From Methanobacterium sp. (GTDB lineage: Archaea; Methanobacteriota; Methanobacteria; Methanobacteriales; Methanobacteriaceae): 7,606 nucleotides of DNA. The first letter of the stretch is position 1; each line of letters starts with the position of its first letter. The stretch covers positions 1 through 7,606 of the forward strand of contig JAQVTJ010000083.1 of assembly GCA_028700095.1 (NCBI GenBank), written 5' to 3'. The notes beneath the pieces are model-generated. The model saw nothing but the letters and a program-made list of their open reading frames with translations, was not told the origin of the DNA and searched no databases. The position numbers and the translations under genes were made by a program. Shown here piece by piece: positions 1 to 5,867 of this stretch.

Positions 1-69
1 ATAACCTCCTATTCGGAATATGATAGTACCTATAAGGATTATAATACTGCTCTTCAATAATTTTTGCAT
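1..69 (-). CDS. N-terminus of a membrane protein, possibly a polysaccharide flippase (partial, runs off left edge)
   Basis: Only the first 23 codons lie in the window; the frame is open to the edge. The peptide starts MQKLLKSS and continues with a hydrophobic stretch (about residues 7-18, IIILIGTII) and then FRIGGY. A basic start, one hydrophobic helix and an F-R-I-G-G-Y turn resemble the beginning of oligosaccharide/polysaccharide flippases of the MATE-like (MVF) superfamily, which move lipid-linked sugars across the cytoplasmic membrane. That identity is inferred from a very short segment. A TATA-like box about 42 bases upstream would put transcription start near 89, giving a leader of about 20 bases. 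No clear ribosome binding site precedes the ATG. A second open minus frame starts at 76 (MDYAKIIEEQYYNPYR...) and also reaches the edge; the hydrophobic frame looks more protein-like. An AGGAGGT sequence at the very edge could instead serve a gene starting just outside. Confidence 0.42.
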   Translation of the reverse strand, partial: MQKLLKSSIIILIGTIIFRIGGY

Positions 70-108
70 AATCCATGTTATATGTAGAACTATTTATTGC
101 TATGCCTT

Positions 109-119
109 AATTTTATAAT
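109..119 (-). promoter_or_regulatory. TATA box candidate for the leftmost gene
   Basis: On the minus strand this reads ATTATAAAATT, a fair match to the archaeal TATA box. With the usual spacing of about 25 bases the transcript would start near 89, about 20 bases before the ATG at 69. A second TATA-like sequence lies further upstream around 142-152 (minus strand ATTTATAATAT). The DNA is so AT-rich that either could be chance. Confidence 0.3.
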
Positions 120-187
120 GAAAAATTATTTTTCCCAAAATATATTATAAATAGAAATCTCTTAGGATTGGATAAAAATTTGGGGAT

Positions 188-526
188 TTAAACTGCTTTT
201 TCTCCACTTTCACCAGTACGAATCCTAATAACTTCATCTATGGGGGATATGAATACTTTTCCATCACCAATATCTCCTGTATGGGCTTTAGAAATTATTG
301 TTTCAATTATATTTTCTATATTCTCTTCTTTAGTAACAATTTCAATTTCAGTCTTTGGAAGAAGATCAACTTTATAGTCATGCCCCCTATAACTTTCTGT
401 TATACCTAATTGTCTTCCTCTTCCACCTACTTCTTTAACAGTTAAACCATAAGAACCTATTCTTTCAAGAGCTGCTTTAACTTCTTCTAATTTATCTGGT
501 CTTATGATGGCAACTATTTTTTTCAT
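188..526 (-). CDS. glnK: Nitrogen regulatory protein PII (GlnK family)
   Basis: A 112-residue trimeric cytoplasmic signal protein that binds ATP/ADP and 2-oxoglutarate and controls nitrogen-assimilation proteins through its T-loop. The length and numbering match bacterial GlnK without gaps. The conserved G-R-Q lies at 37-39. The T-loop carries Y46-R-G-H-D-Y51, with Tyr51 at the site uridylylated in enteric bacteria; whether archaea modify it is not shown here. Lys58 (2-oxoglutarate contact) is present. The C-terminal PII signature T83-G-D-I-G-D-G-K90 and R101-I-R103-T-G-E supply the nucleotide-phosphate contacts. The ATG is set by a GAGGTG ribosome binding site five bases upstream. PII genes usually sit beside an ammonium transporter amt. 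Here none is visible, and the upstream neighbour is the glutamate synthase operon, 389 bases away and separated by a hairpin, so glnK is probably transcribed on its own. glnB is an alternative name for the same family. Confidence 0.95.
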   Translation of the reverse strand: MKKIVAIIRPDKLEEVKAALERIGSYGLTVKEVGGRGRQLGITESYRGHDYKVDLLPKTEIEIVTKEENIENIIETIISKAHTGDIGDGKVFISPIDEVIRIRTGESGEKAV

Positions 527-531
527 AATTA

Positions 532-537
532 CACCTC
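532..537 (-). promoter_or_regulatory. Ribosome binding site of glnK
   Basis: The minus strand reads GAGGTG, complementary to the archaeal 16S rRNA 3' end, with five bases before the ATG ending at 526. Confidence 0.75.
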
Positions 538-573
538 AATAATCCGTATTATGATTTGTTATGCCAATATACT

Positions 574-587
574 CATTTATATTTATT
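574..587 (-). promoter_or_regulatory. Probable glnK promoter (TATA box) within an inverted repeat
   Basis: The minus strand reads AATAAATATAAATG, a TATA-like box that would start the transcript near 557 and give a leader of about 30 bases. The box is bracketed by the inverted repeat GTTATG (558-563) / CATAAC (588-593). No GGAA-N6-TTCC motif is present between 527 and 915, so the NrpR-type site seen upstream of the glutamate synthase operon is not repeated here. Confidence 0.4.
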
Positions 588-892
588 CATAACCCTCTAT
601 AATTGGATTGTTCTTAAAAGATTATATAATAACTTTGAACATTACATTTAATTTTAAACATTAAATCTTAATGATATTTTCGGAAATAAAACATAGAGTT
701 CTTTTAATAAAATATTTCTATAAAATTAATTTAAAAAATAAATAAATGGTAATGGTAAATGTAGGTGAATTATTTTAAAAAAATTTTAATATATTCTTAA
801 TTTCTATAAATCTTTATATTATGATAATCGAATATTTAGATCTTTAAATTTCTATCTAAATTTGTTAGCATTTAATAAAATTTAAATAATTA

Positions 893-920
893 ATTAATGG
901 AATTAAAAGATTCCATTAAT
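893..920 (-). terminator. Hairpin at the end of the glutamate synthase operon
   Basis: Perfect ten-base arms ATTAATGGAA and TTCCATTAAT enclose an eight-base loop. On the minus strand the first arm overlaps the TAA stop codon of the FMN subunit gene (916-918), and the hairpin is followed by an A/T-rich tract (TAATTATTTAAATTTTATT). This looks like an operon-end terminator or a 3'-end stabilising stem. The U tract is interrupted, so strict intrinsic termination is uncertain. Confidence 0.55.
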
Positions 921-2415
921 ATTTGATTGGTGCTTCTAAACCTGCCATTTTAACTCCTGTAAGTATAGATGACTCAATAGTAAGTGCTCTTAAATCATCT
1001 TTCTCAAGTTTTAAGATGTCAGTATTTCCAGCTTGTTGTGTAAGCATTACAGCTTCTTCAGTCATTGCATTTATATAACGAGCAACTCGTTTACCTGATT
1101 CAAAATAATCTAAACGTTTTCTAAGCTGGGGTTTTTGTGTTGCTATACCTTTTCTACATGTTCCAGCATAACACATCTGACACACTCTACAACCTATAGA
1201 CACAAGGGCAGCTGTAGCTATATAAGCTGCATCAGCCCCTAATGCTATGGTTTTTGCAACATCAGCACCATTTCTTATACCGCCTCCAGCAATAAGGTTC
1301 ACTTTTTCCCGTAGATTAATCTGTTTTAAGGCTTCATCTGCTTCAACTATTGCTGCAATGGTAGGAACCCCAGAATGCTCAGTAACAATATCTGGACCTG
1401 CACCTGTTCCTCCTTGCATACCATCTACAACTATTATATCTGCACCTGCCTTTGCTGCAATTTTCACATCGTCCCTTACACGTCCAGATGTGAATTTAAC
1501 AATGATAGGAATTTTCCAATCTGTTATTTCACGAAGCTGAGATATTTTCATTGAAAGATCCTCTGGCCCAACAATATCCATATGACGTGCAGGGCTTAAG
1601 GCATCTGTTCCTTCAGGTATCATTCTGATACGAGAAACATCTGCTGTAATTTTTTCCCCTAATAAATGACCTCCCATTCCTGACTTTGCACCTTGACCTA
1701 TTTTAATTTCTACAGCCTCAGAGTTGTTCAGATATTCAGCAGACACACCAAATCTTCCCGATGCATATTGTGCTATGAGTTTAGATGCATATTTCCTTTC
1801 TTCAGGCAACATTCCACCTTCACCTGTGTTTGTTGAGGTTCCAGCAAGTGTAGCACCTATTGCAAGTGCTATTTTTGCTTCTTTACTCAATGCCCCGAAT
1901 GACATGGCAGCTATCATTATGGGTGTATCCAATACTAATGGATTTTCAGCATATCTAGCTCCTAATGTAACTTTTGTATTACATGGTTCACGATATTTAT
2001 CTATGGGAGGTCTTGAAACCTGTGCAGGTAAAACAACAAGGTCATCAAATGTTGGAATTACCCTTGTTGCTCCACATCCCCTAACTTTATAGGATCCTTG
2101 TGTTGATTTTCTACCTATCTCAACAATATCTCCCAATGACCAAACATTTCTTCTATCTTCGGGAACAGCATTTACTTCAATTGCATTATTTGGACACATT
2201 TCTTCACATATTCTACATCCAACACAGTTTTCATGATGAAGTGGATAAGGTTCATCATTAATAATTTCATAAACATTATGGGGGCAGTTATTAACACATG
2301 AATAACAGTTTTTACATAGTTCTTCTTCTCTGTTATCACACATATACCAGCAGCATCCTGGTCTGTCAAAATTTCTTCTGCAGAGGCTATGGTTCCTTTC
2401 AACTTTAAATGGCAA
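916..2415 (-). CDS. gltB: Glutamate synthase, ferredoxin-FMN synthase subunit (archaeal-type GltB domain 2)
   Basis: A 499-residue cytoplasmic subunit that makes glutamate by reducing 2-iminoglutarate, formed from 2-oxoglutarate and ammonia, on an FMN TIM barrel. A 2[4Fe-4S] ferredoxin domain comes first, with cysteines 34, 37, 40, 44 and 64, 67, 70, 74. It is preceded by extra cysteines 12, 21, 22 and 26. The barrel carries MSFGALS (171-177), TNTGEGGM (195-202), QGAKSGMGGH (241-250), DGMQGGTGAGP (331-341) and the phosphate-binding GGGIRNGADVAK (377-388). The GltB [3Fe-4S] motif C-x5-C-x4-C is at C409, C415 and C420, followed by GIATQ, with an additional C412. The start is TTG, directly after the stop of the preceding gene and five bases after a GGAGGG ribosome binding site (2421-2426), so translation is probably coupled. 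It is the last gene of the operon. Bacterial GltB fuses this domain to the amidotransferase and GXGXG parts, which here are separate genes upstream. Confidence 0.95.
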   Translation of the reverse strand: MPFKVERNHSLCRRNFDRPGCCWYMCDNREEELCKNCYSCVNNCPHNVYEIINDEPYPLHHENCVGCRICEEMCPNNAIEVNAVPEDRRNVWSLGDIVEIGRKSTQGSYKVRGCGATRVIPTFDDLVVLPAQVSRPPIDKYREPCNTKVTLGARYAENPLVLDTPIMIAAMSFGALSKEAKIALAIGATLAGTSTNTGEGGMLPEERKYASKLIAQYASGRFGVSAEYLNNSEAVEIKIGQGAKSGMGGHLLGEKITADVSRIRMIPEGTDALSPARHMDIVGPEDLSMKISQLREITDWKIPIIVKFTSGRVRDDVKIAAKAGADIIVVDGMQGGTGAGPDIVTEHSGVPTIAAIVEADEALKQINLREKVNLIAGGGIRNGADVAKTIALGADAAYIATAALVSIGCRVCQMCYAGTCRKGIATQKPQLRKRLDYFESGKRVARYINAMTEEAVMLTQQAGNTDILKLEKDDLRALTIESSILTGVKMAGLEAPIKY

Positions 2416-3525
2416 TTAAACCCTCCCATTTCCATTATTTAATTTTTTAAGTGGTGTAAAAACGTTACAAGCCGCATATTTGGTGCCGGCAGCTTTTATT
2501 ACATCTGTAGTGTTATTGGTTATTATTGCTTCAGGTTTCCAAGCTTCTGAATCACTTTTATCAATAATAACTACATTTTCTACTAAATTTTCAGATAAGG
2601 TATAATTTAAAAGTGCTGTTGCAACACCACCATTTTGACCTTTAATCATTGGTGCTTTTGCAGACAATATTTCGATATAATCTACCAATGGTTTTTTATC
2701 AGCTTTTTTGCTTAGAATATCATCAGGTATATAAGTTCTTGGACATGCAACATAACATAGATTACATCCTTCAGGACATTTTCCATTTAATTGGGGTTTT
2801 CTATCTTGGATTTGGATTATTTCTTCGGGACATACATAATTACAGGCACCACAAAGTACACATGCTCCAATATCAATCACATCTCCTTTAAGATCCTGAA
2901 ATTGACATTTTAAAACTTCTTCAATGTATTTTTCTGGAGGCATTTGTCTCCTATAAATAACAGGCCTTCCAACTCTTTCCCTTTTAGTTATTTCTTCTAA
3001 ATTTTCTTTTTTCTTTTTATTAGCAAGTTTTTTAATTATTTGAATCCCGGATTCTTCAATGGCTTTGGTTTTTATATACTTATGTTGTTCAGCATTTCTA
3101 ACTAGTTCCAAACCCTTATCTGTTCTGATTATAATGGTTGACCATCCTTTTTCAGATCCAACAGAACCAATAGAGACATCTGAAAGTTCAGACGTGAAAT
3201 CCATACATATATTACAATTTTTACGAATGCATGATTTAGCTTTCTCAATGGGTATTTTAAATAATTTTTCTTCTTCTAAATAGAACCATAAAAAATTTTT
3301 TTCTATTCTACATTCTTTAACATTGTTTATATCAATATTATTTTCTTCAAGTAGTTTTTTCATATAACTGTAAGAAAAGTTTTCCATGCAAAATAGTCCT
3401 ATTTTAATGTCAATGGGTGTTTCTCCAAGAATATCTGAGGATTTTTCTAGTTTAGCAGCTGCTATCATATGACAAGGTGTTCCAACCATAGCTACTTTTC
3501 CTGGTTTTGTGGTTGTTTCTACCAT
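2416..3525 (-). CDS. FrhB/FdhB-family flavin and iron-sulfur protein with permuted domain order
   Basis: A 369-residue protein related to the beta subunit of F420-reducing hydrogenase (FrhB), which binds FAD and a [4Fe-4S] cluster and exchanges electrons with coenzyme F420. Residues 11-190 match the C-terminal half of FrhB: VGTPC (14-18), LFCMENF (44-50), the cysteine group 99, 104, 107, and SVGSEKGWST (121-130). A 2[4Fe-4S] ferredoxin insert follows, with cysteines 222, 225, 228, 232 and 250, 254, 257, 261. Residues 295-360 match the N-terminal half of FrhB: GQNGGVATALL, EAWKPEAI and AAGTKY. The two halves are therefore in reversed order. I chose the ATG at 3525 because AGGAGG lies six bases upstream and it sits one base after the preceding stop; an in-frame ATG nine codons earlier has no such support. 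The gene lies between glutamate synthase modules and is probably their electron-input subunit (inference). F420H2 is the likely donor, with ferredoxin as the alternative. Confidence 0.85.
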   Translation of the reverse strand: MVETTTKPGKVAMVGTPCHMIAAAKLEKSSDILGETPIDIKIGLFCMENFSYSYMKKLLEENNIDINNVKECRIEKNFLWFYLEEEKLFKIPIEKAKSCIRKNCNICMDFTSELSDVSIGSVGSEKGWSTIIIRTDKGLELVRNAEQHKYIKTKAIEESGIQIIKKLANKKKKENLEEITKRERVGRPVIYRRQMPPEKYIEEVLKCQFQDLKGDVIDIGACVLCGACNYVCPEEIIQIQDRKPQLNGKCPEGCNLCYVACPRTYIPDDILSKKADKKPLVDYIEILSAKAPMIKGQNGGVATALLNYTLSENLVENVVIIDKSDSEAWKPEAIITNNTTDVIKAAGTKYAACNVFTPLKKLNNGNGRV

Positions 3526-3526
3526 T

Positions 3527-4216
3527 TCATCCCTCCTCAGAATCTTTACCATAAAATGGCCTATTAAAACGTGGAACTATTTTTTTAAAGGAGTTATAGT
3601 CATGTTCTTCCAGGTTAAAACCATAACTTGGAAGTAATTCTTTAAGTTCATTTTCATCTTGGATTGTTAATTTTTCAATTTTAGCATTTTTACCAAGACT
3701 TTTTATATTACCCTTAACATATATTGCGCCCCTTATTATTGATTCACCAGCATCATCAGAAATATCGCCTAAAACAATTATACGACCACCCATCATGAAC
3801 AATCCACTCATAAACCCTGAATTTCCACCAACTATTATGGTGCCATTTTTCATGATCTCTCCTGTTCTTGAACCAACATCCCTTTTAACAACAACTGTTC
3901 CGCCGTATATTCCCTGCCCCACGCCGTCACCTGCAGATCCATCTATAATTACTTCCCCTTCGGTCATATTATCTGCAGGGAACCAACCTGCATTTTCTTT
4001 AATATGTATTTTTGCGCCATGTATCATTGTACCTGCAAAATAACCAGCTGAACCTTCTATAATAAGTTCAATAGGATCTATTAATCCTGCTGCAAGATAA
4101 TGCATTGCATTGGGATTTTTAATAGTTATTTTATCATTTTTTGTTGCAGCTTTTTTAATGGTACGATTTACTTCTCTTGGTGGTTGGTGCTCAGCATTGA
4201 TTATAAATTCACTCAT
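3527..4216 (-). CDS. Glutamate synthase GXGXG-domain subunit (archaeal-type GltB domain 3)
   Basis: A 229-residue protein made mainly of a right-handed beta-helix with the GXGXG repeat pattern seen at the C-terminus of bacterial GltB and in the formylmethanofuran dehydrogenase subunit FwdC. Successive coils show recurring glycines, such as GSAGYFAG, GSAGDGVGQGIYGG, VGSRTGEIMKNG, GGNSGFMSG and DDAGESIIRG. The domain has no catalytic residues and in GltB packs between the amidotransferase and synthase parts. The setting between glutamate synthase genes favours this role over FwdC. The ATG at 4216 is preferred: AGGTGAT (minus strand, 4221-4227) serves it, while the longer in-frame GTG at 4225 lies inside that ribosome binding site. 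Its stop is one base from the start of the FrhB-like gene. The C-terminal residues after about 185 leave the repeat pattern and are charged. Confidence 0.92.
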   Translation of the reverse strand: MSEFIINAEHQPPREVNRTIKKAATKNDKITIKNPNAMHYLAAGLIDPIELIIEGSAGYFAGTMIHGAKIHIKENAGWFPADNMTEGEVIIDGSAGDGVGQGIYGGTVVVKRDVGSRTGEIMKNGTIIVGGNSGFMSGLFMMGGRIIVLGDISDDAGESIIRGAIYVKGNIKSLGKNAKIEKLTIQDENELKELLPSYGFNLEEHDYNSFKKIVPRFNRPFYGKDSEEG

Positions 4217-4270
4217 ATAAATCACCTAATTTCCCAAATAATTGTTGAAATTATACTTAATTCATATTCT

Positions 4271-5188
4271 TTAAATTGTGTAAGCCCTGGTTTCTCCAGG
4301 AGATATTTGGTCTATATCATGCGTGTCCATCACTTCACGGAGAGAAACTTCTTCTGAAGCTATTGCAAAAACTTCGTTATTTTCAGCCATAACTCCAGGT
4401 CTAAGCCCCAGTTGATCCTTTGCTATCCCAACACCATCCGGTGTTCCCACTATATAAGAAAATGGTCCGTCCATGTCTTTAACAGACTGTTCAAGTGCTT
4501 CTTCAAGCCCATATCCCTTTGAAAGCTTGTCTGCTATATAATGCACTATACATTCTGTATCATTGTTGGTTTCAAATATATGGCCTTTACGTTCTAGTGG
4601 ATCTCTTATTTTCCAATAATTTGTTATTTGACCATTGTGAACTACAGTTATATCTGGTATAATATAGCTTTGGAAGGGGTGTGCATGATATCTATCAACA
4701 AGGCTTTCTGTTGAAAATCTAGTGTGACCTATTCCATGTGTTCCCATTTTAGATTGGGTATCATATCGGCTTGCTATATCTTTTACTAGACCAATATCTT
4801 TTATCATTTCAAATGAATGAGCTCCATTAAGTACCATAACATCTTTTATCTTGTCTATATCCATTATAAGTGGTTTTAGTTTTGAAAAAGTGTTTAATTC
4901 AATTTTACATCTGTATATTATATAATTTTCAACTGAAGGGATTATTTCCTCTTTTTTAATAGGTGTTGCTATATTTACTGTTTTTTTCACGGATTCTAGA
5001 AGACCTTGTTTTTCTTTGACTTCAATGTTTAAAAGGTATTCATTTTCTTCCAATCCAAGACCGCCATATATTGCATAACCTGCAGAATCCGGACCTCTGT
5101 GTTGTAATGCATCCAACATATTTGTGAGATTATCACCTACTGGATGAAGTTTCTTATCTTTAAATACAACTCCTGCTATTCCACACAC
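4271..5188 (-). CDS. Glutamate synthase glutamine amidotransferase subunit (archaeal-type GltB domain 1, class II)
   Basis: A 305-residue N-terminal-nucleophile glutaminase that hydrolyses glutamine and passes ammonia to the synthase subunit. After removal of Met1, Cys2 of M-C-G-I-A-G is the catalytic nucleophile. ALQHRGPDSAGYAIYG (28-42), GIGHTRFSTES (152-162) with Arg157, HAHPFQS (168-174), HNGQITNY (184-191) with oxyanion-hole Asn185 and Gly186, and NNDTE (208-212) are the usual class II glutamine-site motifs. The end, ISPGETRAYTI, is PurF-like. PurF or GlmS is excluded because no phosphoribosyltransferase or sugar-isomerase domain follows and the neighbours are glutamate synthase modules. 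The start is GTG, five bases after a perfect GGAGGTG (5194-5200). It overlaps the end of pdxT by 13 bases, which suggests translational coupling. A gap of 54 bases separates it from the GXGXG gene. Confidence 0.93.
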   Translation of the reverse strand: MCGIAGVVFKDKKLHPVGDNLTNMLDALQHRGPDSAGYAIYGGLGLEENEYLLNIEVKEKQGLLESVKKTVNIATPIKKEEIIPSVENYIIYRCKIELNTFSKLKPLIMDIDKIKDVMVLNGAHSFEMIKDIGLVKDIASRYDTQSKMGTHGIGHTRFSTESLVDRYHAHPFQSYIIPDITVVHNGQITNYWKIRDPLERKGHIFETNNDTECIVHYIADKLSKGYGLEEALEQSVKDMDGPFSYIVGTPDGVGIAKDQLGLRPGVMAENNEVFAIASEEVSLREVMDTHDIDQISPGETRAYTI

Positions 5189-5751
5189 TTCAACACCTCC
5201 TTAATGAAGTACTCATGAATCATTGTATTATCTGTTATTTCGGGATGAAATGCTGTGGCAATATATTTTCCAGATGCCACTGCAATAATTTTATCCTTAA
5301 GTTTAGAAAGTACTATTCCATCTTGTAATTCTTCAACATAAGGTGCTCTTATAAACACTCCCTCATATTTACTGTCGAAAATTTTAATTTCTTCTTCAAA
5401 TGATGCTTTTTGACCACCAAAACCGTTTCTTTTAACTTTCATATTTATAAGGCCAAGTAATGGCTGGTCATAATCTGTTTCTGATGCAAGCAATACCATT
5501 CCGGCACAAGTTCCTAATATAGGGATGTTTTTATTAATTATAGCCTGTTTCATGCCAGTTTTTTCCATTAATTTACCAATTACTGTGCTTTCTCCTCCAG
5601 AAATAATAAGTCCATCACATTTTAAAAGATCCGAAATTTTTTTAACCTTTAATACCTGTGATTTAATACCTATTTTTTTAAAAGATTTGATAGTGGCTTC
5701 AAAATGTTCTGAAACATCACCTTGTAAGTCTAAAATTCCTATGCTTATCAT
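5176..5751 (-). CDS. pdxT: Pyridoxal 5'-phosphate synthase glutaminase subunit PdxT
   Basis: A 191-residue class I glutamine amidotransferase that supplies ammonia to PdxS (not in this window) for making pyridoxal phosphate. Motifs: GILDLQGDVSEH (5-16), GGEST (52-56), the nucleophile elbow GTCAG with Cys82, the family motif around RNGFGGQKASFE (108-119), and the triad partners His169 and Glu171 in FHPE. The length is typical. The frame is open 30 codons further upstream, but family members begin at M-I-x-I-G, and a GAGATGA ribosome binding site seven bases before the ATG at 5751 supports that start. It is the first gene of the glutamate synthase operon and overlaps the amidotransferase gene by 13 bases. 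The same pdxT/glutamate synthase adjacency is recalled from Methanothermobacter (not verified here). Confidence 0.95.
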   Translation of the reverse strand: MISIGILDLQGDVSEHFEATIKSFKKIGIKSQVLKVKKISDLLKCDGLIISGGESTVIGKLMEKTGMKQAIINKNIPILGTCAGMVLLASETDYDQPLLGLINMKVKRNGFGGQKASFEEEIKIFDSKYEGVFIRAPYVEELQDGIVLSKLKDKIIAVASGKYIATAFHPEITDNTMIHEYFIKEVLKCVE

Positions 5752-5838
5752 TAAAATTTCATCTCTCTTAAGAAAGTTATTCATATCTTTTATTTTACTC
5801 TTTCTACATTGTAAGGTAATTATATTTGATGAGTATAT

Positions 5839-5846
5839 CATATAAA
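5839..5846 (-). promoter_or_regulatory. Candidate TATA box of the pdxT-glutamate synthase operon
   Basis: The minus strand reads TTTATATG, which would start the transcript near 5817 and give a leader of about 65 bases. The putative NrpR operator lies six bases upstream, over the BRE position. A second candidate, minus-strand TTTATATT at 5896-5903, would start near 5873 and put the operator just downstream of the start site. I cannot decide between them from sequence. Confidence 0.4.
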
Positions 5847-5851
5847 TTTAC

Positions 5852-5867
5852 CGGAACATATTTTCCG
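5852..5867. promoter_or_regulatory. Putative NrpR operator (CGGAA-N6-TTCCG) upstream of the pdxT-glutamate synthase operon
   Basis: The sequence CGGAACATATTTTCCG has perfect five-base arms around six bases. The core GGAA-N6-TTCC is the operator type described for NrpR, the archaeal repressor of nif, glnA and glnK genes in Methanococcus maripaludis, which releases DNA when 2-oxoglutarate is bound. The site sits 101 bases before the pdxT ATG, between two candidate TATA boxes. It would block either the basal-factor region of one or the start site of the other. I see no other GGAA-N6-TTCC in the window. The function is inferred from motif and position. Confidence 0.6.

Larger units (their letters stand above)
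527..915. other. AT-rich intergenic region between the gltB gene and glnK
   Basis: This 389-base gap holds the glnK ribosome binding site and TATA candidate at its left end and most of the gltB hairpin at its right end. In between I see no convincing coding sequence, tRNA or structured RNA. A ten-codon plus-strand ORF beginning ATGGTAATGGTAAAT (about 745) lacks support. The remainder is low-complexity A/T with short weak self-complementary stretches such as the run around 771-790. Confidence 0.5.

Noticed and set aside
899..914. GGAA-N8-TTCC at the gltB end as a second NrpR operator for glnK
   Set aside because: The spacing is eight rather than six. It overlaps the gltB stop codon, lies about 370 bases from the glnK start, and is better explained as part of a ten-base hairpin.
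527..915. Search for a CRISPR array, tRNA or insertion sequence in this gap and elsewhere
   Set aside because: No regularly spaced repeats, cloverleaf-type sequence or transposase signature was seen in any gene-free stretch.
1247..2092. Plus-strand ORFs inside gltB
   Set aside because: They are antisense shadows of a fully supported coding sequence and have no ribosome binding sites or motifs of their own. The same applies to plus-strand ORFs inside the other minus-strand genes.
2172..2435. Alternative minus-strand ORF overlapping the start of gltB
   Set aside because: It lies in another frame over the conserved ferredoxin region of gltB and overlaps the end of the FrhB-like gene; it encodes no recognisable motif.
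3526..3552. Longer start of the FrhB-like gene at 3552
   Set aside because: It would overlap the GXGXG gene, and its codons contain the AGGAGG that serves the ATG at 3525.
4217..4225. GTG start of the GXGXG gene at 4225
   Set aside because: That GTG is part of the ribosome binding site AGGTGAT for the ATG at 4216.
5752..5841. N-terminal extension of PdxT by 30 residues
   Set aside because: The frame is open, but PdxT proteins start at M-I-x-I-G. The extension has no ribosome binding site and overlaps the candidate promoter region.
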